This document shows positions 6,581 to 15,013 of a stretch of DNA of 22,290 bases, piece after piece. The translations under genes and the position numbers were made by a program. The notes below the pieces were generated by a model. The model ran no database searches. It saw only the letters and a list, made by a program, of their open reading frames with translations, and had not been told where the DNA came from. Source of the stretch: an uncultured Clostridium sp. (GTDB lineage: Bacteria; Bacillota; Clostridia; Lachnospirales; Lachnospiraceae); the NCBI GenBank assembly GCA_900544905.1, contig UQXF01000055.1, positions 1-22,290 on the forward strand. The letters run 5' to 3'. Every line of letters begins with the position of its first letter. The first letter of the stretch is position 1.

Positions 6581-8125
6581 TTACTCGTTACGGATTGCTG
6601 CCAGCGGACTTAACTTCGTGGCACGCTGTGCCGGGAAAAAGCCTGCAATCATACCGATAATTGTAGAAAATACAATGGACAACAGCACAAGCCAAAACGG
6701 AATTATTGAAATCTTTGCCCCTTCTCCAAAATCTGCCATTATTGCCGGAGCAACCTTATTCACAACAAAGGAAAGCAAAAAGCTTAATGCCACACCGACC
6801 ATGCCCCCCAGAAGTCCGATAAATGCAGCCTCTGTCAGGAACATTGTACGGATATTGCCAAGACTACAGCCTAATACTTTCATGATTCCAATTTCCTTCG
6901 TTCTCTCATAAGTGGACATTGTCATTGTATTGGCAATGCCAATTGCTGCAACCAACAGGGAAACTGCACCGATACCGCCTAATACAGCCTCGATAATCAT
7001 AAATTCCTTTTCAATCTCTTCCAGCCATTCCTTGTTGGCTTCTCCACGGTATCCCATATCCTGGATTGTCTGTAATACATCTTCTACATTAGCGGACTCA
7101 TCCACATTTACCGTCAGCTGTGAATACTTTAAATCCCGGTACGGTTTGCCATCCTTGTTGGTGGGCTGTCCGGGTATTACACTGTTTTCCGAATAGTTCT
7201 GCTTTAAAAATTCCTTCAGTGCGTCCATGCTGGTATAGCAGTTATAGGAATACTCCGTATAACTCTCGATATCGCCCTCTGTAATACCGGTTATCTTAAT
7301 CGGTACACGTTTCATGGATGAAGAAAAGTTACTATAGGATATACTTTCATCTCCAAAATCATCCAGCGACAATCCTTCGTCAATGCTGAAATCATCATCA
7401 CTGCTGAAATCATCCCCGGTATCACTGAAAGCATCCAGACTGCTGTCACTATCATCCTCACTGTCATCCTCGCTGTCGTCATCCGTATCACTGCTGCTAA
7501 AAGTACTGTCGACAAAATCCGTGTCATCAGAAGAGGACATATCATCCCCGGTATCATCCTCCGTCACATCCTCTACCTCTATTCCTCCCACCAGCGGGGT
7601 ATTCAGTAAGTCTATATTAGGCATTTCCTCATTTTCATAATAAGGATATTCACCGGTAGTAGAATCCATAAACTCTGCCAGAATCTGGTTACCGGCAATC
7701 ATACTGAGAGTTCCGCCCTCTTCCGGCAGGGTTCCCTCTCCTAATTCCATTTTTTCAAGATATTCCCGGGTTACCCCAATCAGCGTAATATAGGACTCGT
7801 ATTTTCCTGCCTGGATTGGCATACTGTACCAAAGCTCCGGTTCCACTGCATCCACATGCTCTAACTCCAAAAAGGTTTCTATTGTGGAATCATCCAGAAG
7901 TAAATCATCCGTTCCGTAATCACTGTCCGAGGATACCATAATTTCCGTCAGTCCGCCTGCCGTTCCCACCTGCTCTAACATGGACTGCTTCAATCCAATG
8001 CCCAGAGACAGCATGACAACAATGGATGCCGTTCCAATGACAACTCCCAATACAGTCAGAAAGGTCCTGGTTTTACGACGCCACAGATTGGTCAGGCTCA
8101 TTCCAAGGATATCAGAAATCTTCAT
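6581..8125 (-). CDS. ABC transporter permease, MacB/FtsX type, with acidic insert
   Basis: A 514-residue membrane permease with MacB-like topology: an N-terminal helix at about residues 20-42, a long extracellular domain, then three C-terminal helices (about 377-399, 427-455, 476-497). The FtsX core is clear: YERTKEIGIMKVLGCSLGNI (406-425) and the ending PAQRATKLSPLAAIRNE. The extracellular part contains a very acidic, low-complexity stretch at about 186-262 made of Asp, Ser and Glu, which is unusual for the family. MacB-type permeases act in mechanotransmission or export of peptides or lipoproteins rather than uptake. It is last in the three-gene operon and overlaps the preceding gene by 14 bases. 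Confidence 0.93.
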   Translation of the reverse strand: MKISDILGMSLTNLWRRKTRTFLTVLGVVIGTASIVVMLSLGIGLKQSMLEQVGTAGGLTEIMVSSDSDYGTDDLLLDDSTIETFLELEHVDAVEPELWYSMPIQAGKYESYITLIGVTREYLEKMELGEGTLPEEGGTLSMIAGNQILAEFMDSTTGEYPYYENEEMPNIDLLNTPLVGGIEVEDVTEDDTGDDMSSSDDTDFVDSTFSSSDTDDDSEDDSEDDSDSSLDAFSDTGDDFSSDDDFSIDEGLSLDDFGDESISYSNFSSSMKRVPIKITGITEGDIESYTEYSYNCYTSMDALKEFLKQNYSENSVIPGQPTNKDGKPYRDLKYSQLTVNVDESANVEDVLQTIQDMGYRGEANKEWLEEIEKEFMIIEAVLGGIGAVSLLVAAIGIANTMTMSTYERTKEIGIMKVLGCSLGNIRTMFLTEAAFIGLLGGMVGVALSFLLSFVVNKVAPAIMADFGEGAKISIIPFWLVLLSIVFSTIIGMIAGFFPAQRATKLSPLAAIRNE

Positions 8126-9707
8126 CTGCTAAATCATCCTCTCCATCTTCATCCGCTAACAGCTCTGCCATTTTCTTCTTTTTCCTAATCACAATAAAGA
8201 TAATCAAACCTGCAACAGCAGCCAGCACAATTATGACTATAATCGCAATGAGCCAGCCAGACAGACCTGTCTCCTCATCACCGAAATCACCTTCTAAATC
8301 TTCCCCTTCAAAGTCCAAATCGTCCATTACTACATCTTCACCAACCAGGCAGGTTACAGCCTGCTCCATTGTTCCGGTATTTCCCTCCGAATCCTCATAG
8401 GAAATCACAACATTGATGGTTCCGGTTTCCGAGTTGTCCTGCACTCCCACCAGATTCAGTGTAGCATAGGCAGAAGAAGAGGCTGCAATATTTCCCACAT
8501 AACTGTCCTCACAGGTAACCGCATCATCCTTCACCGACACATTTACATTATATACACCGGCATTTCCCTGGTTGTTAATTGTAAACATCAATGTTCCCTC
8601 GGAATCAATGCCAATGGCTTCCGGCGACATGGATACATCCGTAATTCCAAGCTTTACCTCCTGAAATACCGGTACATATAAGTTATCACTATATGTATAA
8701 TTATTTCCCTTGCCGTCATCAAAATCCCCTTTGACAACCAGAATGTAATTCTTCTGTGCCAAATCAGAGGATGTCTTCATTTCTATCTTGATATCCCCGG
8801 TCTTTCCTGCCGGAATGCTCTCTACAAATACAGCACTGGAGCCGGAGGTGGGCAGAAAGTTTCCTGCCTCATTACCAACCAGGAATTTACCATTGCAAAC
8901 CGATGTTGTCTTTGACGTATTCTGAATATGAATTGTAATGGTAAAGGTTTCCCCTGCCATAATCTTTTCAGGCTTTGTATCGTACCCGGTAATGATAAGC
9001 TTCGGAGCGGAGCTCTCATCACTATCAGAGTCACCATCATCTGATGAAGGGCTATATCCTCCCAAATCATCATCCCCTGAATCCGAAATATCGTCATCAT
9101 CTCCTGAATCGGAAATACCACTGCCACCGCTTATATTCGCACCCGAACTTGTTTTACCTTCAAAATAAATGTTAATTGTCTTGATTACATAATAATCCTC
9201 TGTTGTACCATCACTATCTGTCTTGGAATATTCCCCAATAAACCTTACACTGTGATATCCTGTCTCAATATCGGAACGTGCCTTCATCTTAAATGTGGCA
9301 CTGAGCTTCGCCTGCTTTTCCGCATCTGTTCCGGCGCTGACAACCTTGTAGGCATCTCCGCTGGTCTCAAAAGGAAAGTCACTGTCAATAACAGGATATA
9401 CTCCCTTTAATTTAATATTGGCAGTATCATTTGATTTCAGTGTAAATGCAACACTTACGTTTTTTCCCGCCTTACCGGTAATGGATTTGGTAACGGTGAT
9501 ACCCACATCAGAATTTTTACCCAAAGTGCCATTTGCATCCGTATTAACAGTCTCTGTTGTAGTCTGGGCAGTGTCGCCGGACTGGGAGACTTCCGTAGCA
9601 CCGGCAGATGTAATTCCTGGTGGCATAGCCCCTATAACGGCAAAACAGACGACCACCGCCATCATCCTTTTTACTATCCTGATGCTCTTATCTTTCAATC
9701 TCTTCAT
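8112..9707 (-). CDS. Exported membrane-anchored CARDB-like protein of the ABC operon
   Basis: About 531 residues from ATG 9707 (ATG 9716 is possible, but GGAGG abuts it directly and is 9 bases from 9707). Numbering here is from 9716. A signal peptide ends near residue 40 (ITSAGA/TEV). Two or three beta-sandwich segments resembling CARDB/COG1361 folds follow (about 65-190, 238-350, 352-460). Between the first two is an Asp/Ser/Gly-rich linker (200-236). A C-terminal membrane helix (485-511), RKKKK and an acidic tail end it, so the bulk is outside and anchored. It replaces the MacA-type partner expected beside a MacB-like permease and overlaps both neighbours. Its ligand is unknown. Confidence 0.85.
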   Translation of the reverse strand: MKRLKDKSIRIVKRMMAVVVCFAVIGAMPPGITSAGATEVSQSGDTAQTTTETVNTDANGTLGKNSDVGITVTKSITGKAGKNVSVAFTLKSNDTANIKLKGVYPVIDSDFPFETSGDAYKVVSAGTDAEKQAKLSATFKMKARSDIETGYHSVRFIGEYSKTDSDGTTEDYYVIKTINIYFEGKTSSGANISGGSGISDSGDDDDISDSGDDDLGGYSPSSDDGDSDSDESSAPKLIITGYDTKPEKIMAGETFTITIHIQNTSKTTSVCNGKFLVGNEAGNFLPTSGSSAVFVESIPAGKTGDIKIEMKTSSDLAQKNYILVVKGDFDDGKGNNYTYSDNLYVPVFQEVKLGITDVSMSPEAIGIDSEGTLMFTINNQGNAGVYNVNVSVKDDAVTCEDSYVGNIAASSSAYATLNLVGVQDNSETGTINVVISYEDSEGNTGTMEQAVTCLVGEDVVMDDLDFEGEDLEGDFGDEETGLSGWLIAIIVIIVLAAVAGLIIFIVIRKKKKMAELLADEDGEDDLADEDF

Positions 9708-10587
9708 GATTTCCATCCTCCACTGCTTTCATTCCTTTATCTTCTATGCTAATAATTTTTCCATCCACAATCCGGATAACTTTATCTGCCACAGCCGCCA
9801 GGCTGTCGTCATGGGTTACCATAACCAGCGTCTTTTTATGCTTGTTAACCACATTCCGCATTAAATCCATCATTTCTTTGGAAGTTTTTGAATCCAGATT
9901 ACCTGTAGGCTCGTCTGCAAACATAATCTTGGGATTTACCACCAATGCCCTTGCCATTCCCACACGTTGCTGCTGTCCGCCGGACATCTGGTTCGGCTTA
10001 TGTAATGCATGTTCCTTAAGTCCCACAAGCTTTAACATTTTCATTGCCTTTTTCAAGCGCAGCTCCTTGGGCATGCCCCGAAAGGACAGGGGCAGTGCAA
10101 CATTTTCCAGAGCGTTCATAGTTCCCAGCAGGTTAAAGGACTGAAAAATAAATCCAACATTTTTCCGCCGAAAACGAACCAGCTTATTTTCGTTCATTTT
10201 TTCAATATGATGTCCTGCAATGATAATCTCTCCCTTTGTGGGCTTCTCCAGACCTGCCAGCATATTCAGCAATGTAGATTTACCGGAGCCGGATGTTCCA
10301 ACAATAGCGCAGAATTCACCCTCATACACCTTAAAATCCACGCCATTCAGCGCATGAACTTTGTTGGTTCCTACCTTATAGATTTTATAGAGGTCCTTTA
10401 CCTCAATCACCACATCACGGGCATCTCTGTTCACTTCCTCTGCCATCTGTTCCTCCGGCAGTTCCTCTGTATCGATTACGATGGTATCCGGACTGGTATT
10501 CTTAAAAAAATCCCCACTATCTCCGGATAATATCGATTCCAACTGGTCATTGGAAGCATCTGTAAATCTCAATGCTTTATCCTCCAT
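9688..10587 (-). CDS. ABC transporter ATP-binding protein (LolD/MacB class)
   Basis: About 299 residues. Core motifs are intact: Walker A GTSGSGKST, Q-loop FQSFNLL, signature MSGGQQQRVGMARAL, Walker B IMFADEPTG and the H-loop VTHDD. It energises the MacB/FtsX-type permease two genes downstream. Before the ABC core there is an unusual acidic extension of about 60 residues (MEDKALRFTD to NRDARD). The frame stays open to ATG 10653, but that ATG has no ribosome site and a TATAAT (10613-10618) lies inside the extra stretch. AAAGGA (10604-10609) is best spaced for TTG 10593, two codons before ATG 10587. The 3' end overlaps the next gene by about 20 bases, implying translational coupling. Confidence 0.93.
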   Translation of the reverse strand: MEDKALRFTDASNDQLESILSGDSGDFFKNTSPDTIVIDTEELPEEQMAEEVNRDARDVVIEVKDLYKIYKVGTNKVHALNGVDFKVYEGEFCAIVGTSGSGKSTLLNMLAGLEKPTKGEIIIAGHHIEKMNENKLVRFRRKNVGFIFQSFNLLGTMNALENVALPLSFRGMPKELRLKKAMKMLKLVGLKEHALHKPNQMSGGQQQRVGMARALVVNPKIMFADEPTGNLDSKTSKEMMDLMRNVVNKHKKTLVMVTHDDSLAAVADKVIRIVDGKIISIEDKGMKAVEDGNHEEIER

Positions 10588-10612
10588 ATACAATAACTTG
10601 TAGTCCTTTGTG

Positions 10613-10621
10613 ATTATAACA
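10613..10621 (-). promoter_or_regulatory. Candidate extended -10 promoter of the ABC operon
   Basis: On the minus strand TGTTATAAT reads as an extended -10 with perfect TATAAT (10613-10618). The -35 is poor. A start point near 10606 would fall close to the ribosome site, so the leader would be extremely short. Moderate to low support. Confidence 0.4.
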
Positions 10622-10685
10622 CATTTGGTAGTAAATGAAAGCCGTTTTACCATTATTCACAAAAACTTAATAAAATTAACACAAT

Positions 10686-12611
10686 TTACGCAAGTCCTTC
10701 GATTTCTTTCATCCATATTGCCGCACACGCATCGCTTGGCATCCGCAAATCTCCCCTTGGGGAAAGGGATACCGTTCCTACCTTAGGACCATCCGGAACA
10801 CAGGAACGCTTAAACTGCTGGGAGAAGAAACGCCGGTAAAAGGTCTTCATCCACTTTATAATCGTCGCATCATCATATGCCCCTGCAAATGCAAGCTTCG
10901 CCAAACGATAGATTTTGGACGGTTTATATCCATATCGCAACAGATAGTATAAAAAGAAATCGTGTAATTCATATGGACCCACAATATCTTCTGTCCTCTG
11001 GGCAATTTCCCCATTCTCCGGCGGCAGTAATTCCGGGCTCACCGGTGTATCTAATATATCCCTTAATACCATTGCCGTCTTTTCATCGGTTTCATCTGCA
11101 TAATAGCTTACCAGATACCGCACCAGTGTTTTGGGAATTGACACATTTACTGCATACATGGACATGTGGTCACCATTATAGGTTGCCCACCCCAGCGCCA
11201 TCTCTGACATATCGCCGGTTCCGATAACCAAACCATTGCATTTATTTGCGATATCCATCAGTATCTGGGTTCTCTCCCTTGCCTGTCCATTCTCATAGGT
11301 GACATCATGCACATTTTCATCCTGTCCGATATCCTTAAAGTGCTGGCGCACTGCATCTGTAATCGGAATTTCCTTTAAGGTTGTTCCCAGGGAGCGGGCA
11401 AGCTCTAATGCATTCTGGTAAGTCCGGTCAGTGGTGCCAAAACCCGGCATGGTAACTGCGATGATATTTTTATGCTCCATTTTCAATAAATCATAAGCCT
11501 TAACCGTTACCAGTAATGCCAGTGTGGAGTCCAGCCCGCCAGACAAACCAATCACCGCTGACTGGCAGCCCGTATGGGAAAGGCGCTTTCTAAGACCCAT
11601 TGCCTGCAGCGTTAAAATCTCCTCACAGCGCTGTTTTTTCTTCACCTCATCCGATGGCACAAAGGGAGTTCTTGATATCGGTCTCGTAAGCTCGGTATCC
11701 GCCAGTTCAAACCGGAAATAGGTTTCGTCATGCCATGGCTCCTCATTTCCCTTTCTCCATTCATTCCGATAAGTGGTTGTTTTCCTGCGCTCTGCCGCCA
11801 GCCTTTTTACATCAAGCTCGGCTATGGTAATCTGATGGTCAAACAGCCGGGATTCCGCCAGAATGCTGCCGTTTTCCGCAATGATATCATGTCCGCTGTA
11901 AACCAAGTCCTGGGTTGATTCATCATTTCCTGCATCTGCATAAATATAGCCCGCAATCAGCTTTGCCGACTGCATGGCAACCAGATTCCGCCGGTATACC
12001 GGCTTTGTCGCAATCTCATCACTGGCAGAAGGGTTGCAGATAATCGTTGCTCCCGCCAGGGCATGTCGCACAGAAGGAGAATCCGGCACCCATAAATCCT
12101 CGCAGATTTCACCGGCAATTACCAGCTCCGGCATATTCTCACACACCAGCAGCCGGTCAGTTCCAAATGCCGCCTCACGCCCCGCCAGTCCAATATATTC
12201 TGTCTCTCTATGTCCCTCTGCAAAATGACGTGCCTCATAAAATTCCTGGTAATTCGGAATATTGGTTTTCGGAACCACCATCAGGATTTCATTTTCCTTG
12301 CAGAACACTGCCACATTATAAAGCTTGTTTTTGTACGCACAGGGCATCCCCACCACATACAAAATGTCCAGCCTGGCAGTCTCCTGCAGCAGCATATCCA
12401 GTGTCTGCTCACAGGCGTCAAGCAGGGCGTCCTGCAAAAACAAATCCCCACAGGTATAGCCTGAAATGCAAAGCTCTGGAAATACAATAAGCTTAACCCC
12501 CTGCTGCTCTGCTTTTCTGATGGTATCCAATATCTGCTTTCCGTTATAATCACAATCCGCTACCCTAAGGTCCGGGGAGGCTGCCGCCACCCTGATAAAT
12601 CCGTCCTTCAT
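10686..12611 (-). CDS. nadE: Glutamine-dependent NAD+ synthetase
   Basis: A 641-residue two-domain enzyme making NAD+ from deamido-NAD+, ATP and glutamine, the last step of NAD synthesis. The N-terminal nitrilase-type glutaminase domain (about 1-275) has the Glu-Lys-Cys triad: E46 in VFPELCISGY, K115 in VPKTNIPNY and C170 in GEICEDLW. The C-terminal synthetase domain has the ATP pyrophosphatase motif GLSGGLDS (355-362) and GTGDMSEMALGW. Length is right for the glutamine-using form, so free ammonia is not required. A ribosome site AAAGGCAGAG precedes the ATG. No terminator is visible in the 32-98 bases before the ABC operon, so read-through is possible. Confidence 0.97.
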   Translation of the reverse strand: MKDGFIRVAAASPDLRVADCDYNGKQILDTIRKAEQQGVKLIVFPELCISGYTCGDLFLQDALLDACEQTLDMLLQETARLDILYVVGMPCAYKNKLYNVAVFCKENEILMVVPKTNIPNYQEFYEARHFAEGHRETEYIGLAGREAAFGTDRLLVCENMPELVIAGEICEDLWVPDSPSVRHALAGATIICNPSASDEIATKPVYRRNLVAMQSAKLIAGYIYADAGNDESTQDLVYSGHDIIAENGSILAESRLFDHQITIAELDVKRLAAERRKTTTYRNEWRKGNEEPWHDETYFRFELADTELTRPISRTPFVPSDEVKKKQRCEEILTLQAMGLRKRLSHTGCQSAVIGLSGGLDSTLALLVTVKAYDLLKMEHKNIIAVTMPGFGTTDRTYQNALELARSLGTTLKEIPITDAVRQHFKDIGQDENVHDVTYENGQARERTQILMDIANKCNGLVIGTGDMSEMALGWATYNGDHMSMYAVNVSIPKTLVRYLVSYYADETDEKTAMVLRDILDTPVSPELLPPENGEIAQRTEDIVGPYELHDFFLYYLLRYGYKPSKIYRLAKLAFAGAYDDATIIKWMKTFYRRFFSQQFKRSCVPDGPKVGTVSLSPRGDLRMPSDACAAIWMKEIEGLA

Positions 12612-12698
12612 AATTCTCTGCCTTTCTCAATATTAATATAGTTTAACGCTCTTATTTAACTATAGCTTTCGCTTCTTTTTCATGACTCATACATTTTA

Positions 12699-12727
12699 AA
12701 TATACATGATTTGTCTGATAATTACAA
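12699..12727 (-). promoter_or_regulatory. Promoter of nadE
   Basis: On the minus strand: TTGTAA (12722-12727), a 17-base spacer, TATATT (12699-12704), about 90 bases upstream of the ATG. The hexamers are identical to those of the PHP gene promoter. An imperfect inverted repeat (12637-12646 with 12655-12664) lies in the leader. Confidence 0.6.
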
Positions 12728-12749
12728 CACTTCACAAAATCACCCATAG

Positions 12750-12794
12750 AAAAAAGCACTGTAAAAATCTGATTCCCATCAGACCTTACAGTGC
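12750..12794 (-). terminator. Terminator of the dapA-dapB operon
   Basis: GCACTGTAA (12756-12764) pairs with TTACAGTGC (12786-12794), with an inner TCTGAT/ATCAGA stem. A T6 tract follows on the minus strand (12750-12755). It lies 25 bases past the dapB stop and just upstream of the nadE promoter. Confidence 0.92.
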
Positions 12795-12818
12795 CCTTCC
12801 CTATTATAAAGGTATCCC

Positions 12819-13580
12819 CTACTTTGCCTCAATCACATCTGCCATATCATACATTCCCGCCGGCTGGCCTGCCAGAAATTTGCCTGCCTCAATTGCACCC
12901 TTGGCAAATACGGACTTGGAATAAGCCGTGTGGTTAAAGGTAATCACCTCATCTGTACCTGCAAAGATTACATCATGTACCCCTACGATTGTTCCTCCAC
13001 GGACAGAAGAAATACCAATCTCCTTATCCGGTCTTGCCTCGCTTCTCTGGCTTCTGTCGTATACATACTCATATTCGTTGTTCAGCGCTTCATTTACAGA
13101 ATCTGCAAGAGCGAGGGCAGTACCACTCGGCGCATCCTTCTTTAATCGATGATGCTGCTCCACCACCTCAATGTCATAGCCTGCGGTGCCAAATACCTTT
13201 GCGGCATCCTTTAAAAGCTTCAACAGGGTATTAATTCCAAGAGACATATTGGCAGATTTAAGAATCGCAACCTCTTTGCTGGTCTCTTTTACTCTGGCAA
13301 TCTGTTCCTCACTCAGTCCCGTTGTGCAAAGAACTACAGGAAGGTTTCTCTCCTTACTGAAGCGCAGCAGATTATCCACTGCCGCTGCTGCCGCAAAATC
13401 TATAATTACATCTGCCTCCACGTCGCAATCAAAAATATTGGTAAATACCGGATATCCGTTTTCTCTGTTGTCTGCAATATCAATTCCTGCCACAATTTCA
13501 ACCGCCTCATCCTTTGCAGCCAGTTCCGTAATGACTTGTCCCATATGACCGTTACAGCCATGCATGACTATTCTAACCAT
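12819..13580 (-). CDS. dapB: 4-hydroxy-tetrahydrodipicolinate reductase
   Basis: A 253-residue enzyme reducing hydroxy-tetrahydrodipicolinate with NAD(P)H, the second committed step to diaminopimelate and lysine. The N-terminal Rossmann motif is VMHGCNGHMGQ (residues 5-15). The family signature VEQHHRLKKDAPSGTA with catalytic His and Lys is complete. Length is normal. A TAGGAG ribosome site lies 10 bases before the ATG. It follows dapA by 41 bases with no terminator, so it is under the same lysine riboswitch. Confidence 0.98.
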   Translation of the reverse strand: MVRIVMHGCNGHMGQVITELAAKDEAVEIVAGIDIADNRENGYPVFTNIFDCDVEADVIIDFAAAAAVDNLLRFSKERNLPVVLCTTGLSEEQIARVKETSKEVAILKSANMSLGINTLLKLLKDAAKVFGTAGYDIEVVEQHHRLKKDAPSGTALALADSVNEALNNEYEYVYDRSQRSEARPDKEIGISSVRGGTIVGVHDVIFAGTDEVITFNHTAYSKSVFAKGAIEAGKFLAGQPAGMYDMADVIEAK

Positions 13581-13621
13581 TTTATCATTCTCCTATTTTG
13601 TTTTCCTTTTATCTTCTGTAT

Positions 13622-14512
13622 TTATACAAGCTTGATACCATATTCTGTCATTGCTTTCTTAATCTTCTCCACACTGGCTGGCTCCGCCTCGGTCATCGGC
13701 ATTCTGACATATCCGCTGCACAGACCTGCAAGCTCCACTGCCTTCTTAACCGGAATCGGATTTACCTCGCAGAACATCGCATCGCATAAATCAATTGCCT
13801 TCAGCTGTAATGCCAGAGAGCCCGCAACATCACCCTCTAAGTATTTAGCAACCATGTCATGGGTATCCTCCGGAATGATGTTAGCTGTCACGGAAATAAC
13901 ACCCTTTCCGCCTAAGGATAACAACGGAACCACCTGGTCATCATTACCGGAATAGATGTCGATACAGCCATCTGCCAGCTGTGCAAGCTTCACAACCTGG
14001 GAAATGTTGCCAGAAGCCTCTTTGATTGCCACAATATTTTTCACATTCTTTGCCAGCGTCACTGCTGTAGCCGGCTGGATATTGCAGCCTGTTCTGCCCG
14101 GTACATTATACATGATAATCGGAATATTCACTGCCTCTCCAATGGCAGTATAATGCTTAATAAGTCCATTCTGGGTTGCTTTATTATAGTATGGAGTTAC
14201 TACCAGCAATGCGTCTGCTCCAACAGCTTCTGCCTCTTTTGAAAGCTTAATTGCCGTTTCGGTACAATTTGAACCCGTACCTGCGATAACCGGGATTCTC
14301 TTATCTACATACTCCACACACTTGCGGATTACCTCCATATGCTCTTCCTCTGTCATAGTGGAAGCCTCACCAGTTGTACCACATATAACAATGGCATCTG
14401 TTTTATGAGCCACATGGTATTCCACCAATGCTTTTAACTGCTCGTAATCCACTGCTCCATCTGCCTTAAACGGTGTTACTAATGCTACTGCTGAACCTGT
14501 AAAAATTGACAT
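13622..14512 (-). CDS. dapA: 4-hydroxy-tetrahydrodipicolinate synthase
   Basis: A 296-residue aldolase-type enzyme condensing pyruvate with aspartate semialdehyde, the first committed step of the diaminopimelate/lysine branch. Numbered from ATG 14512: GTTGEAST (45-52), Y135 in MYNVPGRTG, and the Schiff-base lysine K164 in AIKEASGN. I chose 14512 because AAAGGAGAG precedes it and the protein then begins MSIFTGSAVALVTPF, as homologues do. The longer frame to 14554 would run into the attenuator U tract. It supplies diaminopimelate for peptidoglycan as well as lysine. First gene of the riboswitch-controlled dapA-dapB operon. Confidence 0.98.
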   Translation of the reverse strand: MSIFTGSAVALVTPFKADGAVDYEQLKALVEYHVAHKTDAIVICGTTGEASTMTEEEHMEVIRKCVEYVDKRIPVIAGTGSNCTETAIKLSKEAEAVGADALLVVTPYYNKATQNGLIKHYTAIGEAVNIPIIMYNVPGRTGCNIQPATAVTLAKNVKNIVAIKEASGNISQVVKLAQLADGCIDIYSGNDDQVVPLLSLGGKGVISVTANIIPEDTHDMVAKYLEGDVAGSLALQLKAIDLCDAMFCEVNPIPVKKAVELAGLCSGYVRMPMTEAEPASVEKIKKAMTEYGIKLV

Positions 14513-14552
14513 ATGCTCTCTCCTTTTCCTAATACCTGTTTTTTTAAGTAAC

Positions 14553-14589
14553 AAAAAAGACGCTTCACCGGCGGTGCCAACGAAGCGTC
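14553..14589 (-). terminator. Attenuator terminator of the lysine riboswitch
   Basis: On the minus strand GACGCTTC (14582-14589) pairs with GAAGCGTC (14559-14566), with an inner CACCG/CGGTG stem. Six T residues follow (14553-14558). It sits between the aptamer and the dapA ribosome site, the right place for lysine-dependent termination. Confidence 0.93.
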
Positions 14590-14608
14590 ACTAAATTTTC
14601 CTTCATTC

Positions 14609-14820
14609 CGTAGCACTCCACCTGATATCTGGCATCATACAATATTGTTGTATTCCACCAATTCATCTTCTTTCGGTGACAGACATATAGCTCTTAACTA
14701 TACATCCAGATAAGATATCCATAAGGAAATATCTCTCTTCGGCATGAGCCCCTTTTGCAGTCTATCCTCCAGCCTTATCTGTCCAAACTGTTACTCTTGA
14801 CACACGCGCCTCTACACATC
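14609..14820 (-). ncRNA. Lysine riboswitch (L box) aptamer
   Basis: The minus strand carries the conserved L-box elements in order: GUAGAGGCGCG, CAAGAGUAAC, GGCUCAUGCCGAAGAG, a variable stem, UUGGUGGAAU, and the closing GGUGGAGUGCUACGG. UGUAG (5') pairs with CUACG (3') as P1. With the following terminator hairpin it forms a transcription-OFF switch: lysine binding should stabilise P1 and allow the terminator, shutting down dapA-dapB. The identity of the genes it controls agrees. Exact ends are approximate. Confidence 0.95.
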
Positions 14821-14852
14821 GACGAAAACGTCTAATTTGTATAACTTTTATC

Positions 14853-14881
14853 ATGATAACACTATATAGAATCCATGTCAA
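14853..14881 (-). promoter_or_regulatory. Promoter of the riboswitch-dapA-dapB operon
   Basis: On the minus strand: perfect TTGACA (14876-14881), 17-base spacer, TATCAT (14853-14858) preceded by TGT as an extended -10. Transcription should begin near 14846, about 26 bases before the aptamer. Confidence 0.92.
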
Positions 14882-14933
14882 GAACAAAGAATCCCAGCCA
14901 CACTCTTTCCTCCCTCCAATATGCTTAGCAAAC

Positions 14934-14967
14934 AAAAAGGCACAGAATACCAGTTATCCTGTACCTT
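14934..14967 (-). terminator. Terminator of the cobO-like gene
   Basis: On the minus strand AAGGTACAG (14959-14967) pairs with CTGTGCCTT (14937-14945), with one G-U pair, and is followed by T-rich sequence (14934-14938). It lies about 45 bases past the stop. Confidence 0.85.
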
Positions 14968-15013
14968 ATCCTTATTATATATCATTTATTCAAAGGAGTA
15001 GTAATTGCTGCCT

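Noticed and set aside
7383..7640. Ser-rich plus-strand reading frame opposite the permease (and a similar one at 8938-9168)
   Set aside because: These are antisense shadows of the Asp/Ser-rich low-complexity coding of the minus-strand genes.
12637..12664. Inverted repeat TATAGTTTAA / TTTAACTATA in the nadE leader
   Set aside because: Imperfect and AT-rich; no match to a known NAD regulator site that I can confirm.
14513..14554. Longer dapA start (14 extra residues)
   Set aside because: It would begin at the attenuator U tract, while ATG 14512 has a strong ribosome site and the family-typical N-terminus.
14553..14589. GGCACCGCC in the attenuator, resembling a T-box sequence
   Set aside because: The upstream RNA has all the L-box (lysine riboswitch) elements and the sequence is part of the terminator stem; a T-box specifier stem was not seen.
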